From Merluccius polli (taxonomy: Eukaryota; Chordata; Actinopteri; Gadiformes; Merlucciidae), in NCBI GenBank assembly GCA_030340625.1, contig JAOPHQ010000902.1, positions 62,623 to 126,622 of the forward strand: DNA of 64,000 nt, given 5' to 3'. Of this stretch, positions 23,223-35,865 are shown piece after piece. Each line of letters starts with the position of its first letter. The first letter of the stretch is position 1. The notes under the pieces were generated by a model. The model saw nothing but the letters and a program-made list of their open reading frames with translations. It was not told where the DNA came from and ran no database searches. The position numbers were made by a program, and so were the translations under genes.

Positions 23223-25149
23223 TTCATTGACACAAACACACACACACACACATGCATTGACACAAACACACACACACGTATGTATTGACACACACAGGAA
23301 GCAGACATATTTGGACTTCCACTTCTGTCTGCAAAACCCATGTCGCACAATTTCACATCCAGCTTTATTGCAGATGTTTCCTAGCGCTAGGAGCTTGCAC
23401 GTCAGTCCATCGATTACAGCAACAGTCCGGGGTCCCTATACCGACCGTACATACTGAACGCGGACGGTATAAAACGCCTTATCTTCCAGTGTTCGCAAAT
23501 CAATTGCTCCCGGTGACCATTTCAGCAATCACCCTTTTCTCCCCACCCTAGCCCTGTGCCACCATGCGTATCTATGGATATGTATGCATGGCAACCGTTG
23601 CCTGGAGCTACCGAAGCTAAGAATAACCTGATTTGGCGCAGGAGCCAAAGGAACAAAAAAAAAAAAAAACATTCACAGGAAACCTTCGCCTTTCAAGTTA
23701 ATGACTTTCCCTTTGTGGTAAAAGTTGATTTAGATGAAAAGCAACGCTTGAAATTTGCATAATGATTCATTTAGCAATTAATACAATAACAATGGTGCAG
23801 GGGATCAATCACTGCTAATTACAGCATCGTGAATTAAGTTGTCATGTAATGTTTTATCTTAACAGTGCGGTTTATGCAAAGTTGACCTGACTAAAAAATG
23901 AGCTGCATGAAGCTGAAAGGGCACAAGGACACCGTTTGAGTTGATTATGAAAATGTTGAACTTTACCACCGCAGCCGCCTTACTATTAGGCCTACGATGA
24001 CGTGCGACTGTGCTAGGAGCTGCGCTAGCCACTATGGCTACTAATAAGTGTAGGCTAGACAATGCGGGCCACGTAAAAGCATGTAACCTAATTCAACATG
24101 ACTTGTGTTTGTGGTGAAGCCTTTTAGTTGTTCAGTCGATACAAGGCTCATCTCTGCGGCAGATCTGAGGACGGGTATCAACGGTGCTGTGTTTATGACA
24201 TTGTGCAAGCAAACGGAAAGTCTAGTCACTCACTCACTCGGTTTCGCGACAACAAAATAACGTCCGATTCCAGGCGCACACGTGACATATTGATTAATTC
24301 CTCAAGGACGAATGGGTTTGCGTTCAACACCTCTGCCATCCCAGCACTTTTACACAACAGACCAGGGAGAGCACATGTTAACAGCGCTCAGCCAGATATC
24401 CATGACCAGATATGAAGCCGTACAGCGACGACACACAAGAAGCCAACGGAGAACAGCAGACGGTAAATTAATTTCTCCATCGTGGCGAGAGGAGACCAGA
24501 GATGCACACAGAGGAGAGGAAACCCCCGTGGAAGCAACGTCCAGAGAAGACGCCACTGCTTTTGGGAGAGAGAAAAATAGCCTCGCCGAGTCGAAACCTA
24601 ACAAGGGACACGACAGGCAGCGGTCGTAAAAACTGAAACATTTGCACGACTCCTCCAATTACGAGCTACCCCCCGGTGATTCAGGGCGCGATAGTTGATA
24701 ACTCACGAGGAGGTAGGCCCGCACATAAACCTGCTTGACTTTGTGATTGTCTCGTCCAATTATCAGACCCCATCAATCTAGCCATCGTCTCCCTCCGCTT
24801 ATCACGACGAGGGTCTCGGGGTCGGGGGGAGGGCTGTAGACTATGGCAGTAATTCTCCACCGGTCTAGCCTTAGGACCCACATGTGTCATTAGTCATTTA
24901 GTCACCGCCCAAGGATAAAAAATGTATTCACCAATATTGCAGTAATCAACAATGCCGTCGTGTACTGTAAAAAACATTGAGCGAACAAAAAGCTGCAACA
25001 ATTGGGGCTGAAGCCAATGAAATAGTAAGCCAGCGACACATGAATTACATGTAACATGTTTCAATGGCAACAATAGTTAATTCATGGGGCTTCTTTCTAA
25101 AGATTATGGTTTGACATATGCTGAACATGCCCTTACGCTACCCTACTTA
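21386..25149. other. Non-coding stretch, largely unique-looking
   Basis: It contains short CA tracts at about 21905-21940 and 23155-23300 and an A-run near 23656-23669. A plus-strand frame at 22341-22718 is open for 125 codons of ordinary composition, but it has no domain, no splice sites in sensible places and no neighbour in the same frame. 22330-22990 and 23680-24060 are AT-rich, non-repetitive candidate regulatory DNA. No gene is claimed. Confidence 0.4.
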
Positions 25150-25187
25150 TGTGTCGACTCGTGACCCACCGGTTGACAATCACTGGC
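25150..25187 (-). mobile_element. hAT-type terminal fragment
   Basis: Read on the minus strand it begins CAGTGATTGTCAACCGGTGG and continues GTCACGAGTC. This matches the general form CAGTGGTTCTCAACC...GGGTCGCGACCC found at the ends of many vertebrate hAT elements. I could not find the opposite end, so this is a fragment or an undelimited element. Confidence 0.4.
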
Positions 25188-25576
25188 CTATGGCATCTTA
25201 CTCCCGCCACCACCGCCGCCCCACCCCGCCATAGCAACTGTGTGCCTGTGTCCCAACGTAATCAGAAATACACATCGAACCAAGGACATACCTTGCCCTA
25301 GAATTGGTGTGTGGTGCAGTCATATAGACGGCCTATAAACCCGTGCACAAACACCTGGTCAGGTAGCGTGCGTGTGGATATGTGTGTGTGAGTGTGTGTG
25401 TGTGTGTGTGTGTTGCGGGTGTGCAGAATGTCAACGGGGTCATGGGACAGTTTAACGCGTTAACGCCTCCAGTCGTTTAGATCATGACAGATTTTATGGG
25501 CCCCCTGAGATAAGCTGTGGATGATTGATACGGCTGAGTCATGCTAACCACACAGAAAGCCCTTTATTATCGTCTC
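25188..25576. other. Non-coding stretch with a GT tract
   Basis: It holds a short GT tract at about 25380-25412. Nothing else is recognised. Confidence 0.6.
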
Positions 25577-25696
25577 AGATGGATAGAGATAGAGAGATAG
25601 ATAGATAGATAGATATATAGATAGATAGTTAGATATAGAGAGAGATAAATAGATAGATAGATAGATAGATATAGAGAGAGATAAATATATAGATAT

Positions 25697-25737
<41 letters not shown>

Positions 25738-25813
25738 GAAAGATACATAGATATAGAGAGAGATAAATAGATAGATAGATATAGAGAGATAGATTGATAT
25801 AGAGAGCTACTGG

Positions 25814-25867
<54 letters not shown>

Positions 25868-25909
25868 TAGAGAGAGATAAATATATATATAGATAGATAG
25901 ATAGATAGT

Positions 25910-25949
<40 letters not shown>

Positions 25950-26023
25950 AAGATACATAGATATAGAGAGAGATAAATAGATAGATAGATATAGAGAGAT
26001 AGATTGATATAGAGAGCTACTGG

Positions 26024-26056
<33 letters not shown>
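25577..26056. repeat. (GATA)n array with an internal ~210-bp duplication
   Basis: The array is about 480 bp of GATA with GAGA and ATAT variants. A distinctive block (AAAGATACATAGATATAGAG ... GAGAGCTACTGGTAGATAG) occurs at about 25739-25820 and again at about 25949-26030, exactly 210 bp apart. That indicates a tandem duplication inside the array. Tyr-Leu-Ser frames on the minus strand are artefacts. Confidence 0.93.
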
Positions 26057-26319
26057 GCGGCCAGACAGACAGATAAATATGAAATAGCTAGACAGAGTTG
26101 ACTGTAAAACCATTTTATTTTACTTACAACATAATAAAACAAGTACAGTACATTGTGCACAGTACAGTGTGTTTCTCTGTTAGGGTATATATTAAAAAAT
26201 AATGTGTAACGTGAATAAAATGAGTAAAATGTAAAACATCGTAGATGAAATGTTGAACACACATTTCAATGTTGTGGTTCCACAATGTACACAAACACAT
26301 AGGGGGGCACACACTCACA

Positions 26320-26322
<3 letters not shown>

Positions 26323-26397
<75 letters not shown>
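26323..26397. repeat. (CA)n microsatellite, ~75 bp
   Basis: Uninterrupted CA dinucleotides, preceded by a CA-rich imperfect lead-in. Confidence 0.95.
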
Positions 26398-26398
<1 letters not shown>

Positions 26399-26885
26399 CT
26401 GGCAGGTGCTCAGTGAGGCCTGCAGTGATCCATGGCTTCAGCTAAATGCCACAGCAGCCCGCGTGGAGAGAGAGGGGAACCCTCTGGGATGCCTGACCAG
26501 CCAACCAACCAACCAACCAACCGAATATTACAACCAGAAGATTACAATACAAGGAGGACAAACTCGAGGGAAATGGAAGTTTGTGATGTAGTTTAAATGA
26601 ACAAAAAAGACGGACAAAAAAAACGGAAACACTGACAGGAAATCGCCCAAAGCCCTGATGAGTAAGTGTAAGTATATGTGTAACGCTGTAACGGATGATT
26701 AATGGTAGCCAGAGAGATGTTCACAGGTGAACATGAATGCAGAAATAGCGCACATTCATTTTCATCCCACGTCCGCGACCACACGTCCTCCTGACAATGT
26801 TTTACAAAAATACACACGAAAGTGAGATAACATTTTTGTCCTTTTACCATCTGTCCCTTCTTTACCACCTCATTCTCCCCGCACA

Positions 26886-26922
<37 letters not shown>

Positions 26923-27447
26923 AACAACTCTCTTGTTGGTGTGTCTTTGCACCGACAGCAGTCGTGATGACACCATATGGCTGGCTATATATACCTATAT
27001 ATCAGGGATTTAGATGAAGGACTTATGAATGACCGTGGACGGTGGCTCACAAACACCCCCCCCCCCCCACCCCCCTCCCATCTCATCTCTCTCCCACCCT
27101 CCAGTCCCGGGGCAGGGGGGGGGGGGGGGGGGGGCAGGTGGGAGAGGCAGCCAGTCCTGGGGGTGTGGTAGAGGCAGGGGTCTCACTGCATGCTAACCGC
27201 TATCGCTAGCCCTGTGTTCTTCGTGAGGGATCTGACCCCCCCCCCCTGTACACCCCACTTGTTTTCTCTCTCTCTCTCTCTCTCTCTGTCTCTTGCCCTT
27301 GTACCCTTGCTCGCCCATCTGGGAGCGCCAATTAGGGAGTTGCCAGACCAAAGCAGCGGCGGCGACGGCCAAAAATGCCTCCTTTCCCTCCCATTTACCT
27401 CCCTGACGGGGAGAGGAAAGCCAGCCCAATGAGCACCTCTAAGGGCA

Positions 27448-27508
<61 letters not shown>
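27448..27508. repeat. (CA)n microsatellite, ~60 bp
   Basis: Uninterrupted CA dinucleotides. Confidence 0.95.
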
Positions 27509-27515
<7 letters not shown>

Positions 27516-27592
27516 ATACACCTACCAGTCCTTCCCTGCAGAAATTGGACTCTTATAGCCTTAAATAGGAAACGAAAATGAGCAAAATGGGG

Positions 27593-27638
<46 letters not shown>

Positions 27639-28153
27639 ATAGAGATATCTAGTATAAATTCATTTTTTTTCTTGCCATGCTCATAATAGAGAGCAAGAGT
27701 GAAAGAAGGGGTACTTGTGGCGATGCGGTGTGTATAATAAATAACTGCGGAAAAATAAAATAAGACCATTTCAGATATTTCTCCAATGTTGCGATAGTGT
27801 GATTAGACTTGCTACTGGTCCCTCGCTACGTAACCTCAACATATTATGAATGGCCAGCAACTCCGGTAAATGCAGGCATCGGCAACTTCTGTGAAAGGTC
27901 CTAAATCTCGTTGTATATCATTTCCCTGGCATTAGGTAATAAAAGAGAAAGATTGTTGACAAGTCGTATCGATGCGTCTTCCGCCTACTCGGCCGGGTGC
28001 AGAGCCCCGCTATGCAGACATGTTGCATTTGATCACTATATAATTACAACTGGCAAAGAAGAAATAAGACGGCTTCTGTGATTTGAAAATTGCACCTCAT
28101 CACATTGCGATTGCCACATAAAAAAAACAACAACCCAGAATAATTTGCTTGCT

Positions 28154-28195
<42 letters not shown>

Positions 28196-28319
28196 CATAT
28201 GTGTATGCCTTCATCTGTGTATGTGTGTGTGTGTGTAGCTAGGGTACCATATCCTAGCTATCTTTGTGGTATACGAGGAATGGGTTAACCTAGCAATTAT
28301 TAGAGTGCTTGAAACTTGT

Positions 28320-28436
28320 TCTATTGACATCCTTACTGTACCGACAGCAATATATTGTTCCACTTTCTTCTGACAAATGTACTTATTGTAAGTTGCTTTG
28401 GATAAAAGTGTCTGCTAAATGCCCTAAATGTAAATG
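28320..28436 (+). mobile_element. L2/SINE 3' tail fragment
   Basis: The right half reads GTACTTATTGTAAGTTGC then TTTGGATAAAAGTGTCTGCT and AAATGCCCTAAATGTAAATG. This is the 3' tail typical of fish L2-like LINEs and of SINEs that borrow it. No pol III box is visible upstream, so it is more likely a 5'-truncated LINE than a SINE. Confidence 0.6.
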
Positions 28437-28454
28437 TGTGTGCGTGTGTGTGTG

Positions 28455-29150
28455 TGCGTGTGTAAGACCAAAGGAGGTGACCAATCAACAGTGTCTTCGT
28501 TCTACTCTGAGCCATCTTGGGTCTTCTCCGACGGCTCGTCCCGACCTCCGACCCCCATCCACACCCTTGGAATGACTTTCACACCCGTCCCATACTGTGG
28601 ACCCCATAGCCGCTGGGCTGGAGAACAAATACTCTCCTCCGACCTCCATCTCAACCCCTCCGTTTCCAAGCAACAAAGTAAAGCAACAGCCCAGAGAGTA
28701 TGTAGGGCTAAGACATTTTTTTAAATGCTGTGTTTTGTACTTCAAAGCTCAGAACTCAGATCTGCAGAATATGCATTACATAGCACCCCCCCCCCCCTCC
28801 CCCCCCTGTAAGATGAGGAGGAGAGAGACTATGATTTAAGTTTTCCCCTGCATGGCTCTGTTGGGGGAGAGGATCTGCTGTATCAGCCTATGACAAATGT
28901 TATGTCTCTCTCTGTTGTGAGCCCCTCACTTCCCATATCTCCTTCTAAAGGGACAGGACCTGCAGTGCATCTTTCAATAGATGATTTTCTCTCGCAAAAC
29001 TCATCTTGCCGAAAGCAGCTTGTACAGGGACTTTCTATTGATTTGGACATAGCTTTGGCAGCTCGTATTCCTATTAGGCTCCACGGCACGCTTATATTTG
29101 ATTCACTCACATGTTACTTCTTCTTACATCACTCTTCAAAAGTTTGACAA
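28455..29150 (+). other. Unidentified, possibly coding-derived segment
   Basis: Two adjacent stretches are open in plus-strand frames with ordinary amino-acid composition. About 28440-28724 is Ser/Pro-rich. 28890-29147 has a part reading SIDDFLSQNSS. They are separated by a C-rich tract with stops. I do not recognise a domain. Because an L2-like tail lies just to the left, an old retroelement coding relic is possible, as is chance. Confidence 0.2.
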
Positions 29151-30471
29151 CCAGATACATCTCATTAGAAAGACTTGGAGTGATCAACTGGTATGACTTG
29201 AAGTGGCCTAGTTATATTCTATGCACATGCACGCATGGACGCACGCATGCATACACACACACACACACACACACATACACACACACACACATCATCCCCA
29301 TCCATCAAAACAGCATTTTTTCACCAGCCCAGAACTTATGCGCTTGATAGTGTGGCAAACCTCACAACCAAATCGTGGTCGTGCACGGCCTTCAGATTCA
29401 AAAGGATGTGTGTACCCCAGGTTTACAGGCTAGACATTGACAGTGTGTTTAGGAAAGTTTAGGGGATGTGAAGAGAGGGGAGGAGGAGACACAGGCAAAA
29501 CACACAATTACGCTCGGAGAACTAGGTGAATATATGGAAGAAAAAAACGGGATGCATAAGCAGCAGGAGACCGAGAGAGAGAGAGAGAGAGAGAGAGATA
29601 ATGTATGAGAGAATGTGAGCAACAGAAAAAAGAAAGACAGAAAGAGAGAGAGACGGGAGAGGAGAGAACAGAGAGTGGGTACACGCACACACACGCATGC
29701 ACGCACGCACACACAGACACACAGACACACACGCATTCACGCACACACGCACGCACGCAGACACACACACGCACACGCGCACACACACACACACACACAC
29801 ACACCCACACATCCGGCTCTCCTCTCCACTGGTGAGCTGGCGCGGCCGGAGATGTATCTCGCTGAACCCCCCCGCCCACTGCACCGCCCCCTCATCTGGA
29901 AGCTCACTCCCCAATCAAATATTCATCCTCCTAAAAAACCCAAGCGCCGCTTACATAAGCCACAACACACACACACACACACACACAACACAACAAGCGT
30001 TACGGTCTTTCTTTTTCTCTTTTCAAATCCGACACTGACCTGCCTAACAAACAAAAGCTGCGTTGCACCTCAAGTGGATGGGAGGGGGGGGGGCAGGGGA
30101 GCCACACAATCTGATGTGCTGCAGGCGGCGGCGTCAATGGGGGCCGCTGCCCGGGGCCCACTGAGTAGGGCTGGATCGCATATTCCGTATTGCAGCGGGC
30201 CAACGAGCTAACGAGCTAACGAGCCGCGGCTCTCTGTTGTGTTGCCCGCTGCTGTAGCTAATTAACGGATGGATCACTTCAGAGGAACGCCGGGGGGGGG
30301 GGGGGGGGGGGAGGGGGAGGGGGGGGTGGCGGCGGGGGGGGGGAGCAATGTCAGAAATGGTTTAATATTTTTGGTTGGGAGAGATGCGATGTTGATGTAG
30401 CAAGATAATAAGGGAGAGAGCGGGAGAGGGAGAGGGGGAGACAGAGAGAGAGAGAGAGAGGAGAGCATGAA

Positions 30472-30521
<50 letters not shown>

Positions 30522-31460
30522 AAAGAAAGACAACGAGAGAGAGAGAGAGAAAAGGACAATGAGAGTGGGAGAGAAAAAGAAAGAGAGAGGATGAGAGAAT
30601 GAGAGGGACACTAAAAGAAAGACAGTAAGAGTGGGAGAGAAAGAGAGGGTTGAAAAAGTTGTAGCATGTCCATTTTGGTTTGAGGGGAGGAAATGTCAAA
30701 GCTGTGATAACATTGTGATGTAATTGCTTCCTAAGATAAGATAAGAAAACACCAATTGCCATTGCTGTTGCTTAAAAGTCGCTAATTTAGTTTATTTCCC
30801 CCTAAAAAAAGTAACTACCTAGACCAGCGTAGTGGAAATCCTATTCGAAACGCTAACGCAACGAAAGTGTGCGAGAATGAAGGCATATTAGCCATGTGTA
30901 ATCGCACCCATCTAACAATCTGTGTTTATATAGACACGGCTGATTAAATCTTATCTCCTTCATCGAGGACCCGGTATGGGAGACAGACGCATCAGCATCG
31001 CATTGTGTCACCATGGCAACTGGCCTTATCAACAGTCCCCTCCCGACCCGCCTTGTTCGTCTTCGTTATTTGTCAATTGACCTCAATACTTCTGAAGAAT
31101 CTGACCTACACGGCAACATTATCTCATCCCATCTCATTGCGGAGAGGGAAACAACTATATAGGACCAAGCACAGTAGCCAGCTCAAGAGCTCTCAAATTA
31201 CTGTCAAATTACACCCGACACTTTGCGCGCGCGGGAAAATCCTTCTCACTGATGAAGACTTGTTGAAAAGGCCATTAAGTTTGATCTTGACAGAGTAAAT
31301 TATACACTGACATTGGCACGGGTCAATTGCTTCCTGAGCAGCGGCGAAGAGACAAAATAAAAGGGAGGAGAAGAAAAGGATACCGCAGCAGAAGCATGGA
31401 GAACGTCTGATGTTCACTCGTGTCGTGAAACATTGGACACCTTGCAGGTGATCGCGGATC
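29151..31460. other. Non-coding stretch with CA and GA arrays
   Basis: It holds (CA)n at 29251-29293, (GA)n at 29573-29598, CA-rich DNA at 29682-29808, (CA)n at 29967-29988, a 19-base G-run at 30292-30310 and GA-rich DNA at 30415-30640. 30660-31440 is unique-looking and AT-rich. Frames across the arrays are repeat translation. Confidence 0.6.
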
Positions 31461-31641
31461 CAGCGGTCGTACTATGTTATTGCAGAACTACTCATCCCGC
31501 ACAGTCCTACTCTGTTATAGCAGAACTACTGATCCCGCAGTCCTACTCTGTTATAGCAGAACTACTGATCCCGCAGTCCTACTCTGTTATAGCAGAACTA
31601 CTGATCCCGCAGTCCTACTCTGTTATAGCAGAACTACTGGG
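31461..31641. repeat. 36-bp minisatellite, about five copies
   Basis: Units begin at about 31461 (diverged), 31502, 31538, 31574 and 31610. The last four are nearly identical and exactly 36 bp apart. A unit contains CCTACTCTGTTATAGCAGAA followed by CTACTGATCCCG. Since 36 is a multiple of three and the unit has no stop in two plus-strand frames, it makes a repeated 12-residue frame (SYSVIAELLIPQ), most likely without meaning. Confidence 0.93.
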
Positions 31642-32051
31642 ATGGCACAGAGCCTGGGCCAGAAGCCAAAAACTGCAAGGGGGTAGAGTTACGCCTAGTT
31701 TCCTGTTTTTGTTGAGATATTTGCCCGATTTTAACAAGTGTATTTCTACAGAGGCCAGTCTACATGGTGTTAATTTGAAACCTTTACAGACACTTTTTTT
31801 TTTACAGTTTGCTAGTGCTGGCCTAGTTTGTGTTCGCCCATTACGCGCATACAGATCCCAGCCCCAAGCAGCATGATTGGTCGAAAAACAAATATCTGTC
31901 TGATTTGATTTATGACATGGCACATGCGTGATCCCTCACTGTGGTGATGACAAGAGGTCTGTGACAAAGGTTGCGCCCCCGCTCCCCCCTCCCCCTCTTG
32001 TGCGGTGACTATAAATCTACCCCGGGCCTTGGCTCTGATGCCTGGCATCGC

Positions 32052-32084
<33 letters not shown>

Positions 32085-32371
32085 ACCCTCCCACCCCTCC
32101 CCACTGCTGTATGGGCGGTGAAGTCACCATCTGAATCATGTCTGTGTCATGTGTGTGTGTGACGTGAGGGTCCCTTCAGAACACGATGCATATTAATGTA
32201 ATTTTGCAGTACTTTGTATTCCTAAGGAACGACGTTTAGACTTACTGTCTCAGCTGGAGGCTGAAGCAGAGTGGATTTTATATAGGCTGCCATAATGCAG
32301 ATGCTGTGTTTGTGTGTGTGTGTGTGAGAGAGAGAGCGTGAGTGTGCCTCTGAGTGTGTATATGTATATGG

Positions 32372-32418
<47 letters not shown>

Positions 32419-33499
32419 TCCTATTTTAACCGTTGAGTGGTCAGTAATGGAAGTGTAATTCAATTCTTGTGGGGGTTTTCTCTGTCTCCCTCTAATACTT
32501 CCGAAAGCTTCCCTGCATGGCATGTGGGTGGGCAGCTTTCCGGAAAAAAAATAACCAAAAGATGTCTGAGTGATCGTGACCAATGAGCCAGTGACGCAAT
32601 GGCAATCAGGATGCAGTTACCACCACAGCGATTAGGCTTCAATTGAGTTCAGCTTCCCCAGACTTAAGGGCCACTGTGACAATGAGGCCTACAGAGGCAA
32701 CGCCATAATCTACCATATTACCGTCGACGGGAATGCATGCTAATCTGTGGCGAGACCACCGAGCCAACAAAGGGTTTAAGTAAGAGTTTCATTCGGGAGT
32801 TAATCCCCTTCTGGAGATTCAGACTAGTGATGACATGGGGCGGGGGGGGGGGGGGGGGGGGGGTTGAAGTGCAGAGATGGAGCTATAGAGGAAATGGAAA
32901 CATTTCCCATGTGTCTTGTTAAAACACACCAACCGTACCACACACCTGTCTCTTTCCGGCTTCATTTCCAGCTCAAAATATATGCATTACTTACGATACA
33001 ATTTTTATTTTCCCCGGTTTTCAGAAGACCTGGTCTCTCATTGTGTTCAATTCTGACCACCAAAAGGAGGACTTTTTGCAAACGATTAACCTTGGAACTG
33101 CAACTTGGAATTCACACACACACACACACAAGCATGTAAATGTTTGTGATATCAGTAAAGCAAAATCTCAAAAGCACACAGGGACGCAAGACACACCACG
33201 TCACTCACACACAGACATGTCCACGCATAACCACGACATGTACGTTACACAGTGAAATCAAAGCCTAGATCAAATGCATCGTGCATGTGGGTCTGAATTC
33301 ATGCATAATGAATATTCTGCACCAGGGACAGAGAGAGAGAGAGGTAGGATAGAGAGGTAGAGAGAGCGAGAGAGGTAGCGAGAGGTAGGACAAAGAGGTA
33401 GGATAAAGAGGTGGAGAGAGAGGTGGAGAAGAGAGCGGTAGAGAGAGAGGTGGAGAGAGAGGTAGGAGAGAGAGGTGGTGAGAGAGTTGGAGAGATGTC
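31642..33499. other. Non-coding stretch with C-, G-, GT- and GA-rich tracts
   Basis: It holds a 31-base C-run at 32054-32084, GT tracts at 32309-32325 and 32371-32415, a 22-base G-run at 32842-32863, a short CA tract near 33113-33130 and a cryptic GAGAGGTA-type tract at 33329-33490. No gene is recognised. Confidence 0.6.
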
Positions 33500-33501
33500 T
33501 A

Positions 33502-34038
33502 ATGCCGTCTTTCCACTGGTAGTACCAGCTCGTCTCGCCTCGACTTAGCACGGCTTTTTTGCCTTTCCATTGCCGATATCTGGTACCTGGTCCCTGCTAA
33601 CCGGTGCTTTTTTTAGTATCACCTCCGTATACGTTCCAACCGAGCCGAGCTGATACTTTTGTGTGACGTAAGCTGGCAGCCGGCCACTGATTGAACAGTG
33701 AGAGTGACGTCACTTGACGACTCATGAGTGCGACGTCCGAGCCTGACACCCGCTACAGCATCTGCGTTCAGCGATTACTGATCAACATGGAAGGAACAAC
33801 GCAACGCAAGAACACGCCGTGGACCGCGGCAGAGGTGGAGACGCTCCTGAGTGTGTTTTGCGTAGCCCACAGCCAGCCCAGTTTGTGTCGCGTGGATAAG
33901 TACGTCACTGATGACGACCCGCCCACTTTGAAGAGATACTAATTCTAGACGGAAACGCAACACGTCTGAAACCAAACCAAGTAGAGCCACACTAAGGCGT
34001 GGCGAGACGAGCTGGTGCTACCAGTGGAAAGACGGCAT
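33502..34038. mobile_element. Non-autonomous DNA transposon, 537 bp, Harbinger/ISL2EU-like
   Basis: The ends are inverted copies over about 50 bp, both reading ATGCCGTCTTTCCACTGGTA and continuing -ACCAGCTCGTCTCGCC, with a few mismatches further in. TA flanks both ends (33500-33501 and 34039-34040); because the ends read TAAT/ATTA, an AT duplication fits equally. Inside, the plus strand encodes KNTPWTAAEVETLLSVF, resembling the first helix of the Myb/SANT-like protein of Harbinger-group transposons. The reading frame leaves that domain right after the helix. It therefore looks like an internally deleted copy that depends on a transposase elsewhere. Superfamily assignment is by resemblance. Confidence 0.75.
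33784..33945 (+). pseudogene. Truncated Myb/SANT-like coding remnant inside the element
   Basis: From Met at about 33787 the frame reads MEGTTQRKNTPWTAAEVETL, then LSVF, then loses similarity and stops at 33942. The W-x3-E-V-x-x-L-L pattern is that of the first helix of Myb/SANT-like domains encoded by Harbinger and ISL2EU elements. The expected second and third helices are missing, so no functional protein is predicted. Confidence 0.5.
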
Positions 34039-34040
34039 TA

Positions 34041-34214
34041 GAAAGAGGGTTGTGGGGGGGGGAGTCAACATTTCTTCTGTCATTCATCTTAACCGCCCTG
34101 TGGATGTGTGTGAGTGTGTGTGTGTATGTGTGTGTGCATGGCTGTGTGTGTGTGTGTGTGTGTGTGTGCATGGCTGTGTGTTTGTTTGCATATGTGCCTA
34201 TATATCTCTGTCTC

Positions 34215-34260
<46 letters not shown>

Positions 34261-35690
34261 AACGTGGTTCTGTATAAGTAAGTGAGTAAATCCAACTGTC
34301 TGGATGCGTGTTTTGTGACATCTTTAACTGCATCCCATCACAGTGACAGGCCAGCTGCCCACCAGCAGACAAACATCTCCTTACGAACTGTCAGTGTTGT
34401 CTTGTCCTGGACGACACTTTGACAAAACGCGTAGAAAGCAACATGATGGAACCGACTGTGAGGCCGTTTCCCTGGTTCCCATGGCAACTGACATACACAG
34501 AGGGTCCGGTGTGGGCTGTGTCCCCTCCAACTGAACTCATCTGAGGCCTGTTGCACTGTTGCGTCTGCAGTTTCTAGGATGTGGAGATGTTTACTTGGTG
34601 GAAAATACACCAACTCTGTTTCAGTACTCTCTTAAAAATAACATGCAATTGGTTTGGGACAATCGAGTATGTAGTTATTTTACAAGAACGTCACCAGAAC
34701 AAGCTTTTAAAGCATATTTTCGTACATCTCTCTCCATAGGTATCTCCAGCTCTTGAGTAGAACATATTGTACCATTGTTTTGTGTGAAGCAGGCCATGCC
34801 AGTGGTCTGCGAGAGCTTCTACACTTATAACTTATTTGCTTGCCAGATATAAACAAAAGCACCCCCCCACAATTAATTGGTAACCTGCAATCATGCCACA
34901 AAACATTACTATAATGCAACACAAAACACAGGAACTTGTTAGTGCAGCCATTAAAGCACTTTGATTGCAATGCCCACTGCAGCCTAATTCGCCAGCCTGT
35001 TGAAAGCGCCGATCCGGTGTGAGATGTTTGATGTACGCAACGCCGGGGCATTTGGAGCCATTTTGCGCTGCTTTAAATTTACACGCGTAGATGAATTCTT
35101 GCCCAAGCTGTAATTGACTTCGCCTTGATGACACAAATAATACATCTTCCTCCCTAAACAGGAGGTGTGAAGTGTAAGCCTTGCTCCGCACTACGCGGGG
35201 TACCTGACTAATTAAAGACTTTCGCGAAGGAGCGGCCGGATGATATTACATTAAATCCAGTGAGGGTACAAACACTCCCGAGGCAAATTCTCTGCCTTAA
35301 AAACAAAAGAGTGGAACCTGGTAATATTGCCGCCGTGATTTATGAGCGCGTGGGATCTTAGCGAGCACGCGCCAGGCTCCAGTTTTGCCGCCGTTGGGGG
35401 TTGTGTGCCCATGAATCATGACCACGTGGACGAGAGCCGTGCCTCGACTGCTTCATCACACAATCAGCCTGGCAGCTCCGCGGAGAAATCACAATCGCAA
35501 TCGGCGTGCACTAAAGTCCGGTGCCCCCCGCCGCTGACCACTGCTTGCCTTGTGCAAAAAATTGCTGCAGAGAGAGAGCGAGCGAGAGAGAGAGAGAGAG
35601 AGGGGGGCTACGGCAGTGCTCACTGATATGATGAGGCTCGCTCTCCTAATGTCTTTCTGATGAGTCTCATCACAAGCACATTCTGGGTTG

Positions 35691-35732
<42 letters not shown>

Positions 35733-35826
35733 ATAAACATCCTGCTGTTACACCTGTTCGGGTGCTTTGCTTTGTGTTGAATGGGCCTATTTGAGTTTAA
35801 GGTCATGCACGAACCAGGCATCATAC

Positions 35827-35865
<39 letters not shown>

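Larger units (their letters stand above)
26057..28319. other. Non-coding stretch with CA, CT, GA and G arrays
   Basis: It holds (CA)n at 26323-26397 and 27448-27508, (CCAA)n near 26500-26521, (CT)n at 26889-26921 and 27265-27287, a G-run at 27115-27134, (GA)n at 27596-27635 and (GT)n at 28158-28190. 27640-28140 is AT-rich with no recognised feature. Confidence 0.6.

Noticed and set aside
34832..35191. 119-codon minus-strand frame with a possible hydrophobic segment
   Set aside because: It has no recognisable family; the hydrophobic stretch is short and the frame has no gene structure around it.
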